Below, piece by piece: positions 24,144 to 33,616 of a stretch of 48,719 bases of DNA. The DNA comes from Ferruginibacter sp. (GTDB lineage: Bacteria; Bacteroidota; Bacteroidia; Chitinophagales; Chitinophagaceae), in contig JANXVN010000097.1 of assembly GCA_025351645.1 (NCBI GenBank), forward strand, positions 1 through 48,719. Direction: 5' to 3'. Each line of letters opens with the position of its first letter. The stretch's first letter is position 1. The notes under the pieces are model-generated. The model was not told where the DNA came from. It saw only the letters and a program-made list of their open reading frames with translations, and made no database searches. The translations under genes were made by a program, and so were the position numbers.

Positions 24144-24815
24144 GTGAAGATATTGGTTATAGAAGATGAAAAAGCATTAAGCGATAGCATCTGCACCTAC
24201 TTAAAGGGACATCGCTATGTGTGCGAGGTAGCTGCCGATTTTGATACCGCCATTAAAAAGACGGAAATTCATGACTACGATTGTATATTGCTTGATATTA
24301 CGCTTCCGGGCGGCAGTGGGCTCACCATATTAAAAGAACTTCGGGCAAATAATAAGTTGGATGGCGTGCTGATAATGTCTGCAAAAGGTTCTATCAGCGA
24401 TAAAGTAACAGGGCTTTCTTTAGGTGCAGACGATTACCTTGCCAAGCCTTTCCACCTATCTGAACTGAGCGCAAGGATAGCGGCCATTATCCGGCGTAAA
24501 AAATTTGGTGGCAGCAGCATGGTATCTTTCCACGAAATTTCTATTGATACGGCAGCAAAGGCAGTAACTATAAACGGCATTGCGTTAAGCATGACAAAAA
24601 AAGAATTTGAAATGTTGCTTTATTTTATAACGAATAAAAAAAAGGTAATCTCCAAAAGTGCGATTGTAGAACATTTATGGGGCGATGAAATGGGCGGGAA
24701 CCTTGATTTTATTTATACCCATATCAAAAACCTGCGAAAAAAACTGATGGAGGCTGGCAGTGGCGATTATATAAAATCTGTTTACGGCATGGGCTATAAA
24801 TTTACTGATAAATGA
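24144..24815 (+). CDS. OmpR-family response regulator
   Basis: This 223-residue protein has a receiver domain with E7-D8 and phosphoacceptor D51 (CILLDITLPGG), K101 in YLAKPFHL, and a C-terminal winged helix (about 125-220, ending YGMGYKF). The start is GTG at 24144. It overlaps the downstream kinase gene by 4 nt. It is divergent from the LytS/LytTR pair. Since the next genes downstream encode a PepSY-like protein and an efflux pump, control of these is likely but inferred. Confidence 0.93.
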   Translation: MKILVIEDEKALSDSICTYLKGHRYVCEVAADFDTAIKKTEIHDYDCILLDITLPGGSGLTILKELRANNKLDGVLIMSAKGSISDKVTGLSLGADDYLAKPFHLSELSARIAAIIRRKKFGGSSMVSFHEISIDTAAKAVTINGIALSMTKKEFEMLLYFITNKKKVISKSAIVEHLWGDEMGGNLDFIYTHIKNLRKKLMEAGSGDYIKSVYGMGYKFTDK

Positions 24816-26065
24816 AGCTCCTCACGAGATACAACCGGGCTAATATTTTTGCGACCATAACTGTTCTTTTGCTTAGCAGTATCTGTTACTATTATATTTT
24901 GCAATCTATACTGCTAAGCCAGTTAGATGACGACCTTAAAGTAGAACAGCAGGAAATAATAGACTATGCGGCAAAGAACAAAATGTTGCCTAATGCTGCA
25001 GATTATAAAGACCTTAAAATTGCTTTTAAGCCTGCGTCACAATCTTTAAAAACCACCATTACCAGCCTGGATATATATAATCCTTTGGAGCACGAAACCG
25101 TTTCCACGAGAGTCCTTATTTTTTCTTTAACCCTTGATGGTAGCAATTATAAAGCCTATGTATCCAAGTCGCAGGAGGGTACAGAAGACCTGATAAAATT
25201 AATTGTATTGATAACACTAGCAATGGTGTTATTGCTATTGGCCGTACTGTTTTCCGTTAACCGTTTTGTGCTCAATAAATTATGGCACCCTTTTAATGAC
25301 ACTTTAAAAGAACTACAGCAATTTAATGTAAGCTCTATAAGCCCGCTTCAGTTGCATGATAATAATATCACTGAATTTATGCACCTTAATAAAGCGGTTA
25401 CTACCATGAGCAACCGTGTTATTAACGACTATACGGCATTAAAAAGTTTTACAGAAAATGCTTCGCACGAAATACAGACGCCACTGGCCATCATCAATTC
25501 AAAGATTGAACTGCTGATACAGGGAGAAAACTTTACCGAGCCACAGATGCGGGATATATTAACCATCCATGACGAAGCAAGCCGTTTATCTAAACTTAAC
25601 AAGTCATTGCTTTTGCTAACCAAGATAGATAATGAACAGTTCCAGCAATCCGGGCTGGTGGGCATACAGCAAATTATCAGCCATTACCTTGATAAATATG
25701 AAGAGCTGATAACTGCAAAGAAGATAACCCTTACAAAAAAAATAGGCGACAGTGCAGAAGTGAAAATGAACGAGGCTATGGCACAAGTACTAATATCTAA
25801 CCTTATCAATAATGCCATTAAACACAACGTAGAAAACGGCTCAATTGATGTGGTGCTTGATGCGCATCAGTTGGTAATAACCAATACCGGCATGCCGCCT
25901 AATATTGACACGAGCCAATTATTTGAAAGGTTTAAAAAGGCAAAAGTCGATTCTGAATCTTTAGGCCTTGGGCTTGCGATAGTGAAAAAGATATGCGGCC
26001 AATATCACCTTGGCATCACGTATACTTATGTAGAAAAAATGCACCGGTTGGCAATACAATTTTAA
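24812..26065 (+). CDS. HisKA-type sensor histidine kinase
   Basis: This 417-residue inner-membrane kinase has a first membrane helix (about 12-32), a periplasmic loop, a second helix (about 128-150), a HisKA dimerisation domain with H219 in ENASHEIQTPLAI, and an HATPase_c domain with the N-box LISNLINNAIKHN near 330-342 and a G-box ESLGLGLAIVKK near 383-394. The G1 box is shortened (ITNTGMPP). No HAMP domain is certain. It is translationally coupled to the OmpR regulator before it. Confidence 0.92.
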   Translation: MKLLTRYNRANIFATITVLLLSSICYYYILQSILLSQLDDDLKVEQQEIIDYAAKNKMLPNAADYKDLKIAFKPASQSLKTTITSLDIYNPLEHETVSTRVLIFSLTLDGSNYKAYVSKSQEGTEDLIKLIVLITLAMVLLLLAVLFSVNRFVLNKLWHPFNDTLKELQQFNVSSISPLQLHDNNITEFMHLNKAVTTMSNRVINDYTALKSFTENASHEIQTPLAIINSKIELLIQGENFTEPQMRDILTIHDEASRLSKLNKSLLLLTKIDNEQFQQSGLVGIQQIISHYLDKYEELITAKKITLTKKIGDSAEVKMNEAMAQVLISNLINNAIKHNVENGSIDVVLDAHQLVITNTGMPPNIDTSQLFERFKKAKVDSESLGLGLAIVKKICGQYHLGITYTYVEKMHRLAIQF

Positions 26066-26189
26066 ATCATCAAAAAAAATTGAAGTATTAATGGATAGGT
26101 TTAATAGAAGGCAATACCCTTTCACAAATGTTTATGATAAGGGAGCCATCATTTTTATGAAACTTCAATTTAGCTCCAGAATCGGTTGG

Positions 26190-26197
26190 TAGGTTTG
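26190..26197 (+). promoter_or_regulatory. Candidate promoter of the PepSY-like gene
   Basis: TAGGTTTG matches the Bacteroidota TAnnTTTG -7 element exactly, with a weaker TTTA at 26169-26172 seventeen nt upstream. The predicted start would leave a leader of about 15 nt before the ATG at 26217, so the arrangement is plausible. Confidence 0.45.
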
Positions 26198-26216
26198 TAT
26201 TTCATCAACAAAAACG

Positions 26217-26651
26217 ATGGCCATGAAAAAATTATTGACAGTAGCTGCACTTTTAGTAGCAGGATGCCCTTATCTTTTTGCCCAAAAACTAGCAGCCTCA
26301 AAAGTGCCTGCCAATGTAAGGGCAACATTTGTAAAAATGTACCCCTCCGCCAATGCGAAATGGGAATTAGAAGCTGGTAAATATGAAGCTGGCTTTAAGC
26401 AAGATGGCAATACAATGAGCGTACTAATTGACAAGGATGGTGTTTTGGCGGAAACAGAAACCGGTATTAAAGTAACCGCATTGCCTGCACCGGTATTAGC
26501 TTATGTAAAGGCGCACTATGCAGGCAAGGCCATTAAAGAGGGTGCAAAAATTACCAGGGCGGATGGCACCGTAACCTATGAAGCTGAAGTGGATGGTAAG
26601 GATGTGATATTTGATGCCAGCGGAAAATTTATAAAAGAAACAAAAGCATAA
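26217..26651 (+). CDS. PepSY-like periplasmic protein
   Basis: This 144-residue protein has a signal peptide (to about residue 23, ending YLFAQ) and two related modules: VPANVRATFVKMYPSAN with a following YEAGFKQDGNTMSVLID, and LPAPVLAYVKAHYAGKA with YEAEVDGKDVIFDASG. This is the pattern of the Bacteroidota PepSY-like (BLIP-fold) family, often coded beside two-component systems. ATG 26223 is an equally good start and gives a Lys-rich n-region (MKKLL). Function is unknown; a role as stress reporter or modulator is speculation. Confidence 0.82.
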   Translation: MAMKKLLTVAALLVAGCPYLFAQKLAASKVPANVRATFVKMYPSANAKWELEAGKYEAGFKQDGNTMSVLIDKDGVLAETETGIKVTALPAPVLAYVKAHYAGKAIKEGAKITRADGTVTYEAEVDGKDVIFDASGKFIKETKA

Positions 26652-26860
26652 GCGTGCATACTGCAGTACCGTAAGTAAGCCATTTTCTTTTTAAGGGTAG
26701 TATGCCAACTCTTTTTAAAAAGGATATGAGGTAAGATAAAAAAGAACAACCCGAAACTTACCGGCATCGAAAAAAACGTAAATTTTAACTGGCCCATAAA
26801 ATGGATATTGATTCCTGGGTGCAGGCAAAGTAATTTATTCACTTATAAAAAACAAACATC

Positions 26861-27868
26861 ATGAAAAAAGTAATTGCTTTTACATTGTTATCCGCAGTTT
26901 TTATCGCTGGTGCTGTAAATGCTCAAAAAACAAAACTGCGTATTTTAAACACCTGGCATATTGCAAGCGCTGGCGGATGGGATTATATTGAAGTTGGCCC
27001 AATAAATGATTGGCTGTATGTAAGCCATGGCTCGCAGGTAAATATCCTCAACAAAAAAACTGGCGACTCTGTGGGCGTAATTGAAAACACGGCTGGCGTG
27101 CATGGCATAGCTTTCGATGTTGCTGGCGGCAAAGGATATACAAGCAACGGCAGGTTAAACACCGTTTCTGTTTTCGATATGAATACAAACAAAGTACTTG
27201 CCCAGATACCTGTAGGCCAAAACCCGGATGCAATTTTTTACGAGCCTTTCACTAAAAAAATAATTACCTGTAACGGGAAAGGAAAAAACCTGAGCATCGT
27301 AGACCCTATAAAAGGAAAAGTGATAGGCAGTGTGAATGTTGGTGGCAAGCCAGAAACAGCAGTAAGCGACGGAGCAGGAAAAATATTTGTGAACGTTGAA
27401 GATAAAAATGAGATAGTTGCCATTGATGCAACAACGTTTAAGGTTTTGAGCCGCTGGAGCATTGCACCAGGCCAAAGCCCTACTGGTTTAGCGATAGACA
27501 AGGCAACCAAAAGGCTGTTTGCCGGCTGTGAAAAATTATTGATGGTTGTAGATGCTACCAATGGAAAAATTATCAGCAAAGTGCCTATTGGCGATGGCTG
27601 CGATGGCGTTGCTTTTGATGATGCAACCAAACTAATTTATACTTCCAATGGCGAGGGCACGCTTACCGTTATACATGAAGCAAGCGCCAATAAATTTGAC
27701 GTGGTGCAAACTGTAGTTACTAAAAAAAGTGCCCGTACAATAGCATTGGATAAAGAAACCCATTTAATTTATTTGCCTGCGGCAGATTTTGAACCAGCAG
27801 CACCGGGCGATAAAGGATGGCCAAAAATGAAGGCTGGCACTTTTCAGATTTTAGTAGTTGGAAAATAA
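26861..27868 (+). CDS. YncE-type beta-propeller protein, exported
   Basis: This 335-residue protein has a signal peptide (1-22, ending VNAQ) followed by about seven repeats of 40-45 residues of the YVTN/YncE type. Examples are LYVSHGSQVNILNKKTGDSVGVI, VSVFDMNTNKVLAQIPVGQNP and VVDATNGKIISKVPIGDGCDG. Such propellers are periplasmic or surface-binding proteins; the ligand is unknown. It sits 24 nt before a TolC-like gene, so it probably belongs to the efflux operon. A paralogue starts at 48143. Confidence 0.88.
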   Translation: MKKVIAFTLLSAVFIAGAVNAQKTKLRILNTWHIASAGGWDYIEVGPINDWLYVSHGSQVNILNKKTGDSVGVIENTAGVHGIAFDVAGGKGYTSNGRLNTVSVFDMNTNKVLAQIPVGQNPDAIFYEPFTKKIITCNGKGKNLSIVDPIKGKVIGSVNVGGKPETAVSDGAGKIFVNVEDKNEIVAIDATTFKVLSRWSIAPGQSPTGLAIDKATKRLFAGCEKLLMVVDATNGKIISKVPIGDGCDGVAFDDATKLIYTSNGEGTLTVIHEASANKFDVVQTVVTKKSARTIALDKETHLIYLPAADFEPAAPGDKGWPKMKAGTFQILVVGK

Positions 27869-27892
27869 TTTTTAGGATACAAAAAAAACCTG

Positions 27893-29131
27893 ATGAAGTT
27901 TTGTTGGATATTAGTTTTACTATATTGCTGCCTCATACACCAAACGTATGGGCAGCAGCGTGGGCTTGATTTTTACATCGCCCAGGCTACAACCAATAGC
28001 CCGCTGGTTAGGGATTTTCAAAACCAGATAAAGGTAAACCAGTTTGATAGCCTGCTGATACTTGCAAGCCAGCAGCCACAGGTTGCATTTACCAGCATTG
28101 ATAGTTATGCGCCTATTATTGGTGGCTTTGGTTACGATAAAGCCATCACCAATGGCGCCAATGTAAATGCCCTGGTAGGCGTAAATAAATCATTGCTGAA
28201 CGGTGCTGTCAACAAGGTGCAGTTTGCCAGCTTGCGGCTGCTTAGCCAGGCAGTAAGGAACAATGCGGCAATCAGCCAGCAGGATATAAAAAAATCCATT
28301 ATTGGCCAATACATCGCTACGTATGGCGACATGCTGCAGGTTGGGTTTACTACCGAGATACAGGATATGTTAGTTAAGCAAGATATCGTGCTTAAAAAAC
28401 TGACTGAAAAAAATGTGTACCGGCAGGTGGATTACCTTACCTTTTATGTTACCCTGCAACAAAATCAATTTAAGCTAAAGCAGCAGCTAAATGTTTATAG
28501 GAACGATTATGCCATATTAAATTACCTGGCAGGCATAGCAGATACCGCTCAGCCAGCATTGCAAATACCGGTCATCGATATCGCAGAGCTGCCGGATGTT
28601 AACCAGTCTGCTTTTTTTAGGAAATATTACATTGATAGCCTTACGCTGGCCAACAGCAAATCGTTGGTAGATATTGCCTACCGCCCAAAATTGAATGCCT
28701 TTGCAGATGCAGGATATAATACCAGCCTTGAATACAGGCCCTATAAAAATATAGGTACCAGTTTTGGGCTAAGCCTTACCCTACCTATTTATGATGGCAG
28801 GCAAAAGAAATTGCAGTATGGCAAAATAGCTGCGCAGGAAGATACCCGGCTTGCCAACAGCCAGTATTTTGCAAAGCAATACTACCAGCAAATAGCACAG
28901 TTTAGGCAGCAACTGGAGGCTGCCAACAGCCTCATCAGCGATATAAGCCTGCAATTAAAATATATAGAAACGCTTATAAAGCTCAACGAAAAATTATTGC
29001 AGTCAGGCGATGTTAGGGTGTACGATTATATATTGTCGCTCAACAATTACCAAAACGCACGCAGCCTCATTAACGATAATACCATCACCAGGCTTCAACT
29101 CATCAACCAAATAAATTACTGGAACAGGTAA
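27893..29131 (+). CDS. TolC-family outer-membrane efflux protein
   Basis: This 412-residue protein has a signal peptide (ending QTYGQ near 21) and long heptad-like helices with few charged breaks. Strand-like segments include NAFADAGYNTSL and SFGLSLTLPIYDGRQKK, the latter matching the family 'LPxxDGG/RRK' turn. It forms the outer-membrane exit duct of the tripartite pump coded with the next two genes, 9 nt ahead of the adaptor gene. Confidence 0.88.
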   Translation: MKFCWILVLLYCCLIHQTYGQQRGLDFYIAQATTNSPLVRDFQNQIKVNQFDSLLILASQQPQVAFTSIDSYAPIIGGFGYDKAITNGANVNALVGVNKSLLNGAVNKVQFASLRLLSQAVRNNAAISQQDIKKSIIGQYIATYGDMLQVGFTTEIQDMLVKQDIVLKKLTEKNVYRQVDYLTFYVTLQQNQFKLKQQLNVYRNDYAILNYLAGIADTAQPALQIPVIDIAELPDVNQSAFFRKYYIDSLTLANSKSLVDIAYRPKLNAFADAGYNTSLEYRPYKNIGTSFGLSLTLPIYDGRQKKLQYGKIAAQEDTRLANSQYFAKQYYQQIAQFRQQLEAANSLISDISLQLKYIETLIKLNEKLLQSGDVRVYDYILSLNNYQNARSLINDNTITRLQLINQINYWNR

Positions 29132-29140
29132 ACCATTACT

Positions 29141-30085
29141 ATGAAAAAATATTTTTTATATATTGCTTTTGTTGGTGGCATTTTGCTTGCCGGCTGCCAA
29201 GCCAAAAAGGAAGCCGCTGCAACTGTAGAGGAAACGCCCGAGGCTATTACGCCTGTAACGGTAATAGCCATAAGCACTGGCCCTATGGAAGAATTCGTGG
29301 AGCTAAACGCCACTTCTGTATTCAGGCAAAAGTGGATACTGAGGTCTAACCTAAACGGCTACCTGCAAAAGGCTGATGTGCAATTAAATAAAAAGGTAAG
29401 TACGGGGCAGGCATTGTTTACAATTAAAACCAAAGAGGCAGTAAGTATTGGCAATACCATTGATATACTTGACCCATCTTTTAAATTTAGCGGCGTTAAT
29501 ACCATCCATTCAAACGGCACCGGCTTTATTTCTGAAGTAACCCACCAGCCCGGCGATTATGTACAGGATGGCGAGCAGTTGGCAGTGGTAACAGACACCA
29601 GGAGCTTTGTATTTTTATTAGACCTCCCTTACGGGATGCGCCCATATATTATTGGCAAAAAAAGTGTGCAGCTAACTTTGCCCGATGGCGAAAAAATGAT
29701 GGCTTCCGTAAGTGGCGTAATGCCGGGCATGGATTCTGCATCGCAAACGCAACGGGTAATACTAAAAGTAAATACAACCCACACATTGCCCGAAAACCTG
29801 ATAGCGAAAGTTAGGCTGGTGAAGCATGAAGCCAGCAATGCGGCCTTTTTGCCAAAGGCTGCGGTTTTATCGGATGAGGCACAATCCAGCTTTTGGGTAA
29901 TGAAGCTTATAAATGACAGTACCGCTGCTAAAACTATCATTCAAAAAGGCATCGAAACAGGCGATAATGTACAAATTGTTTCGCCTGTATTTTCTCCGCA
30001 GGATAAAATATTATTAACGGGCAATTATGCTTTGCCTGATACAGCAAAAGTAAAAGTTTCTGTACCTGCTTCTACAAAAGACTAA
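29141..30085 (+). CDS. RND efflux periplasmic adaptor lipoprotein (HlyD-like)
   Basis: This 314-residue protein has a lipoprotein signal with C19 (LLAGCQ), a lipoyl/barrel-sandwich half (KADVQLNKKVSTGQALFTIK, then GTGFISEVTHQPGDYVQDGEQL), and a beta-barrel segment after about 165. The alpha-hairpin is very short or absent, which is unusual. It bridges the TolC-like and RND subunits in the periplasm. It lies between them in the operon. Confidence 0.9.
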   Translation: MKKYFLYIAFVGGILLAGCQAKKEAAATVEETPEAITPVTVIAISTGPMEEFVELNATSVFRQKWILRSNLNGYLQKADVQLNKKVSTGQALFTIKTKEAVSIGNTIDILDPSFKFSGVNTIHSNGTGFISEVTHQPGDYVQDGEQLAVVTDTRSFVFLLDLPYGMRPYIIGKKSVQLTLPDGEKMMASVSGVMPGMDSASQTQRVILKVNTTHTLPENLIAKVRLVKHEASNAAFLPKAAVLSDEAQSSFWVMKLINDSTAAKTIIQKGIETGDNVQIVSPVFSPQDKILLTGNYALPDTAKVKVSVPASTKD

Positions 30086-30095
30086 AGATATAAAT

Positions 30096-33000
30096 TTGAA
30101 AAATTTTTTTACCACTTACAAAAATCCGGTAACAGTGCTGCTCGCATTGCTCATAATGGGCGGTATACTTGCCTACCAAAGCCTGCAGGTCTCTTTGTTT
30201 CCTGAAATAACTTTTCCTAAAATAAAAATAATTGCAGATGCCGGGCTGCAACCCGTTAGCAAAATGATGGTAACGGTTACCAAGCCGCTTGAAACAGCCA
30301 TTAAAAAAGTGCCGGGTATTACTTTAATACGAAGTACTACCAGCAGGGGAAGCTGCGAGATATCTGCTTTTGTAGATTGGAAAACAAATGTAGACTTAAC
30401 GCAGCAACGTATAGAATCCGCCATCAGCCAGGCTAAGGGTGCCATGCCGGCAGAGGTAAATGTAACGGTTGAAAAAATGAACCCATCCATTTTGCCGGTA
30501 ATGGGCTTTTCGTTAGAGAGCCATAATAAAACGCCGATTGAACTAAAGCTGCTTGCCTTGTACACCATTAAGCCATTTTTATCTCAGGTTGCCGGCATTG
30601 CGGAAGTACGCATTATTGGCGGCAAGGATAAGGAATATTGGCTTACGCTGGATCCCCAAAAAATGAGCACGCTTTCCCTAACGCCGGATGTTATTAGCGC
30701 TGCATTAAGCCAAACAGATTTTATTAAGGCCAACGGTTATTTATCGGATGCTCATTTTCTTTACCTCACCGTTACAGATGCTACCGTGCATACCATTGAT
30801 GACCTCAAAAACGTGATCATCAGCAACAATGGCAAAAGGGTAATACAACTTAAAGATGTGGCAGAGGTAAAAGTGAACGAAGCGGTAGAGTATGTAAAGA
30901 TAAATGCCAACGGGCACGATGGCATACTTGTAGCCATCATCAAGCAGCCCAATACAAACCTTATTACTTTAGCAACGGATATAAAAAAGAAGGTTGCATT
31001 ATTAAAGCCGCTGCTTCCTGCGGGGGTTACCATACAGCCGTATTACGACCAGGCAGATTTTGTGCAGGAATCTGTAAAAAGCGTTACCGACAGCTTATGG
31101 ATTGGGCTGGCGCTTGCTATAATCGTAGCCATTATTTTTTTACGTTCTGCCAAGGCGAGCCTTACCATTTTAATAACCATACCTGTTACGCTAGCACTTA
31201 CACTGATAGTGTTATATGCCATAGGATATAGCCTAAACATAATGACGCTTGGTGCCATAGCCGCTGCCATAGGGCTTATTATTGATGATGCAATAGTGGT
31301 GATGGAACAGATACACCGCTCGCATGAAGAGCATCCAACAGAGCCTACAAATACGATAGTACAAAAAGCTATCCATTATTTATTGCCTGCTATGGTGGGT
31401 TCATCTATAAGCACTATTGTTATTTTTATACCTTTTGTATTAATGAGCGGCGTGGCCGGTGCCTATTTTAAAGTAATGACGGATACGATGATCATCACGC
31501 TCATCTGTTCATTTTTTGTTACCTGGCTTGGGCTGCCCATCATCTATTTATTGCTCACAAAAAAGCCTCATCAACAAAGGGATGCAAAGCAGCACAAGCC
31601 GGCCGTTTTAAAAAAACAAGCCTGGGTATCTTTCTTTATTTACCGCCCGTTTATAAGTTTTATTTTTATAGCGGCGCTGATAGTAGCCGTTGCATTGATA
31701 CTTCCAAAATTAGAGACGGGCTTTTTGCCGGCCATGGATGAAGGCAGCATTGTGTTGGACTACACATCGCCGCCAGGCACATCGCTTGCAGAAACGGACA
31801 GGATATTGCAAGAAGCAGAAAAAATCATCTCCAAAGTACCCGAAGTGCAAGCTTACTCCAGGCGCACCGGAACGCAAATGGGCTTTTTTATAACTGAGCC
31901 TAATACCGGCGATTACCTTATTCAGTTAAAGAAAACAAGGAAGCGCAGCACCGATGAAGTGATTAATGAAATACGCATAAAAATAGCAGCCACGCAGCCC
32001 TCATTGAAAATTGATTTTGGGCAGGTGATAGGTGATATGCTGGGAGATTTGATGAACTCCGTACAGCCAATAGAAGTAAAAATATTTGGCGGCGATGCAG
32101 GCAGGCTGCAAGCCATCAGCCGCAATGTAGCGGATATAATCGGCAAGGTAAATGGTACGGCAGATGTATTTAATGGCATTGTGCTTGCTGGGCCATCGGT
32201 AAGCATTCAGCCAGATAATATAAAGCTGGCACAGTTTGGGCTTACGCCGCAAAACCTTCAGTTACAGATGCAGGCTGCACTACAGGGTACTGTAACAAAT
32301 ACCCTGGCAGAAAAAGAACAACTATCAAATATCAGGATGATGTATCCCGGAAGCCGTACAAGGAGCATTGCGGAAATTAGCGCACTGCCCATTTTTTTAG
32401 CAGGCGGCAGGCAAAAACGGTTGGATGAATTGGCAACGATACAGTTAACCACAGGCGATGCACAGATACAAAGAGAGAACTTGCAAACTATGGGAGTAGT
32501 TACAGCAAGGCTGGAGAATGGAGGGCTTGGCTCGGTAATGGCGGCTATACAAAAAACTATCCGGTCGCAGGTAAGCCTGCCGGCAGGGTACTACATTGTG
32601 TATGGTGGCGCATACGCTGAGCAGCAGCAATCTTTTAAAGAGCTGCTGATGATATTGGTTACCAGCAGCCTGCTGGTTTTTGGCGTAATATTATTTCTGT
32701 TTAAAGATTTTAGGATTGCATTTTTAATATTGATCATAGCCATGCTGGGTATTTCCGGCAGCTACATTGGCTTATACCTAACCGGCACGCCCCTCAATGT
32801 AGGCAGCTATACCGGCTTAATTATGATAGTTGGCATTATAGGGGAAAATGCCATCTTCACCTTCCTGCAATTCAAGGAATCTTTACTAACAAGTACTACA
32901 GATGATGCGGTGGTATATGCCATTTCTACAAGGCTAAGGCCTAAGCTTATGACTGCTCTTGGTGCCATTATAGCCTTAATGCCGCTAGCCCTGGGCATAG

Positions 33001-33137
33001 GCGCTGGCGCACAGTTGCACCAGCCATTGGCTATTGCGGTTATTGGTGGTTTTGTAGTTGCGCTGCCATTGCTGTTGATAGTGCTTCCATCTATGATAAG
33101 GCTGTTGTATAAAACTACAACAACTAAAATTCAGTAA
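30096..33137 (+). CDS. RND-family efflux pump inner-membrane subunit
   Basis: This 1013-residue protein has twelve predicted membrane segments in the RND layout and two large periplasmic loops. In TM4 the sequence GLIIDDAIVVMEQ carries paired Asp residues as in the proton-relay of drug/HAE-type pumps, whereas HME metal pumps usually have DGAVV. Thus organic compounds are more likely than metals, though the subfamily is uncertain. The start is TTG at 30096, 10 nt after the adaptor gene. It is the last gene of the efflux operon. Confidence 0.93.
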   Translation: MKNFFTTYKNPVTVLLALLIMGGILAYQSLQVSLFPEITFPKIKIIADAGLQPVSKMMVTVTKPLETAIKKVPGITLIRSTTSRGSCEISAFVDWKTNVDLTQQRIESAISQAKGAMPAEVNVTVEKMNPSILPVMGFSLESHNKTPIELKLLALYTIKPFLSQVAGIAEVRIIGGKDKEYWLTLDPQKMSTLSLTPDVISAALSQTDFIKANGYLSDAHFLYLTVTDATVHTIDDLKNVIISNNGKRVIQLKDVAEVKVNEAVEYVKINANGHDGILVAIIKQPNTNLITLATDIKKKVALLKPLLPAGVTIQPYYDQADFVQESVKSVTDSLWIGLALAIIVAIIFLRSAKASLTILITIPVTLALTLIVLYAIGYSLNIMTLGAIAAAIGLIIDDAIVVMEQIHRSHEEHPTEPTNTIVQKAIHYLLPAMVGSSISTIVIFIPFVLMSGVAGAYFKVMTDTMIITLICSFFVTWLGLPIIYLLLTKKPHQQRDAKQHKPAVLKKQAWVSFFIYRPFISFIFIAALIVAVALILPKLETGFLPAMDEGSIVLDYTSPPGTSLAETDRILQEAEKIISKVPEVQAYSRRTGTQMGFFITEPNTGDYLIQLKKTRKRSTDEVINEIRIKIAATQPSLKIDFGQVIGDMLGDLMNSVQPIEVKIFGGDAGRLQAISRNVADIIGKVNGTADVFNGIVLAGPSVSIQPDNIKLAQFGLTPQNLQLQMQAALQGTVTNTLAEKEQLSNIRMMYPGSRTRSIAEISALPIFLAGGRQKRLDELATIQLTTGDAQIQRENLQTMGVVTARLENGGLGSVMAAIQKTIRSQVSLPAGYYIVYGGAYAEQQQSFKELLMILVTSSLLVFGVILFLFKDFRIAFLILIIAMLGISGSYIGLYLTGTPLNVGSYTGLIMIVGIIGENAIFTFLQFKESLLTSTTDDAVVYAISTRLRPKLMTALGAIIALMPLALGIGAGAQLHQPLAIAVIGGFVVALPLLLIVLPSMIRLLYKTTTTKIQ

Positions 33138-33299
33138 ATATTAATGTATTTATGTGGGGTTATAGGGTTGATTTTACTGGCCTCAACACGTTAGTTTAAG
33201 CTATGACTTTAGTCCAAGGCTTTAGCTTTTACAAACGGTTTAAATAATGGGATAAACAAAATAAAAGAATAACGAAGCCACCAAATGAACTTTCATTCC

Positions 33300-33344
33300 T
33301 GAACTCAAATACTTTGGGTTGGAAACCCATAGTATTTGAGTTCA
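33300..33344. repeat. Long near-perfect hairpin downstream of the RND gene
   Basis: A 21-bp stem with one T-T mismatch (arms 33300-33320 and 33324-33344, outer arms TGAACTCAAATACT/AGTATTTGAGTTCA) encloses a 3-nt loop GGA. It lies 162 nt past the pump stop and no T-tract follows, so it is not a simple terminator. It is the main feature of the 479-nt gap 33138-33616, where no gene is seen. It may be an RNA-stabilising hairpin or a palindromic mobile repeat. Confidence 0.6.
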
Positions 33345-33616
33345 ACATACCTACATTGCTTTGTGTTTGTTACAACCCAACAGTGTGATTTAGTTATAAT
33401 TTTACATTTTATTTAACAATTTGAAAATTAAATAAGTATTGACAGATTTTTATTTCTAGTTTTACATATTCTAAGCAATTATATTAATTGTCCGCTGATC
33501 CAACCTTTTCTAACACAAGCGCAACTTATATGTAAGTTCAAATGAAAGGCCAGCAAATATTAAAAACCCTATTTGTTACTAATACATCAAACAGGTTCAA
33601 CTTATAAAATATACCA

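Noticed and set aside
30096..33137. Heavy-metal (CzcA-type) RND pump
   Set aside because: The TM4 sequence has paired Asp (IIDDAIVV) instead of the DGAVV pattern typical of metal pumps, so a metal substrate was not assigned.
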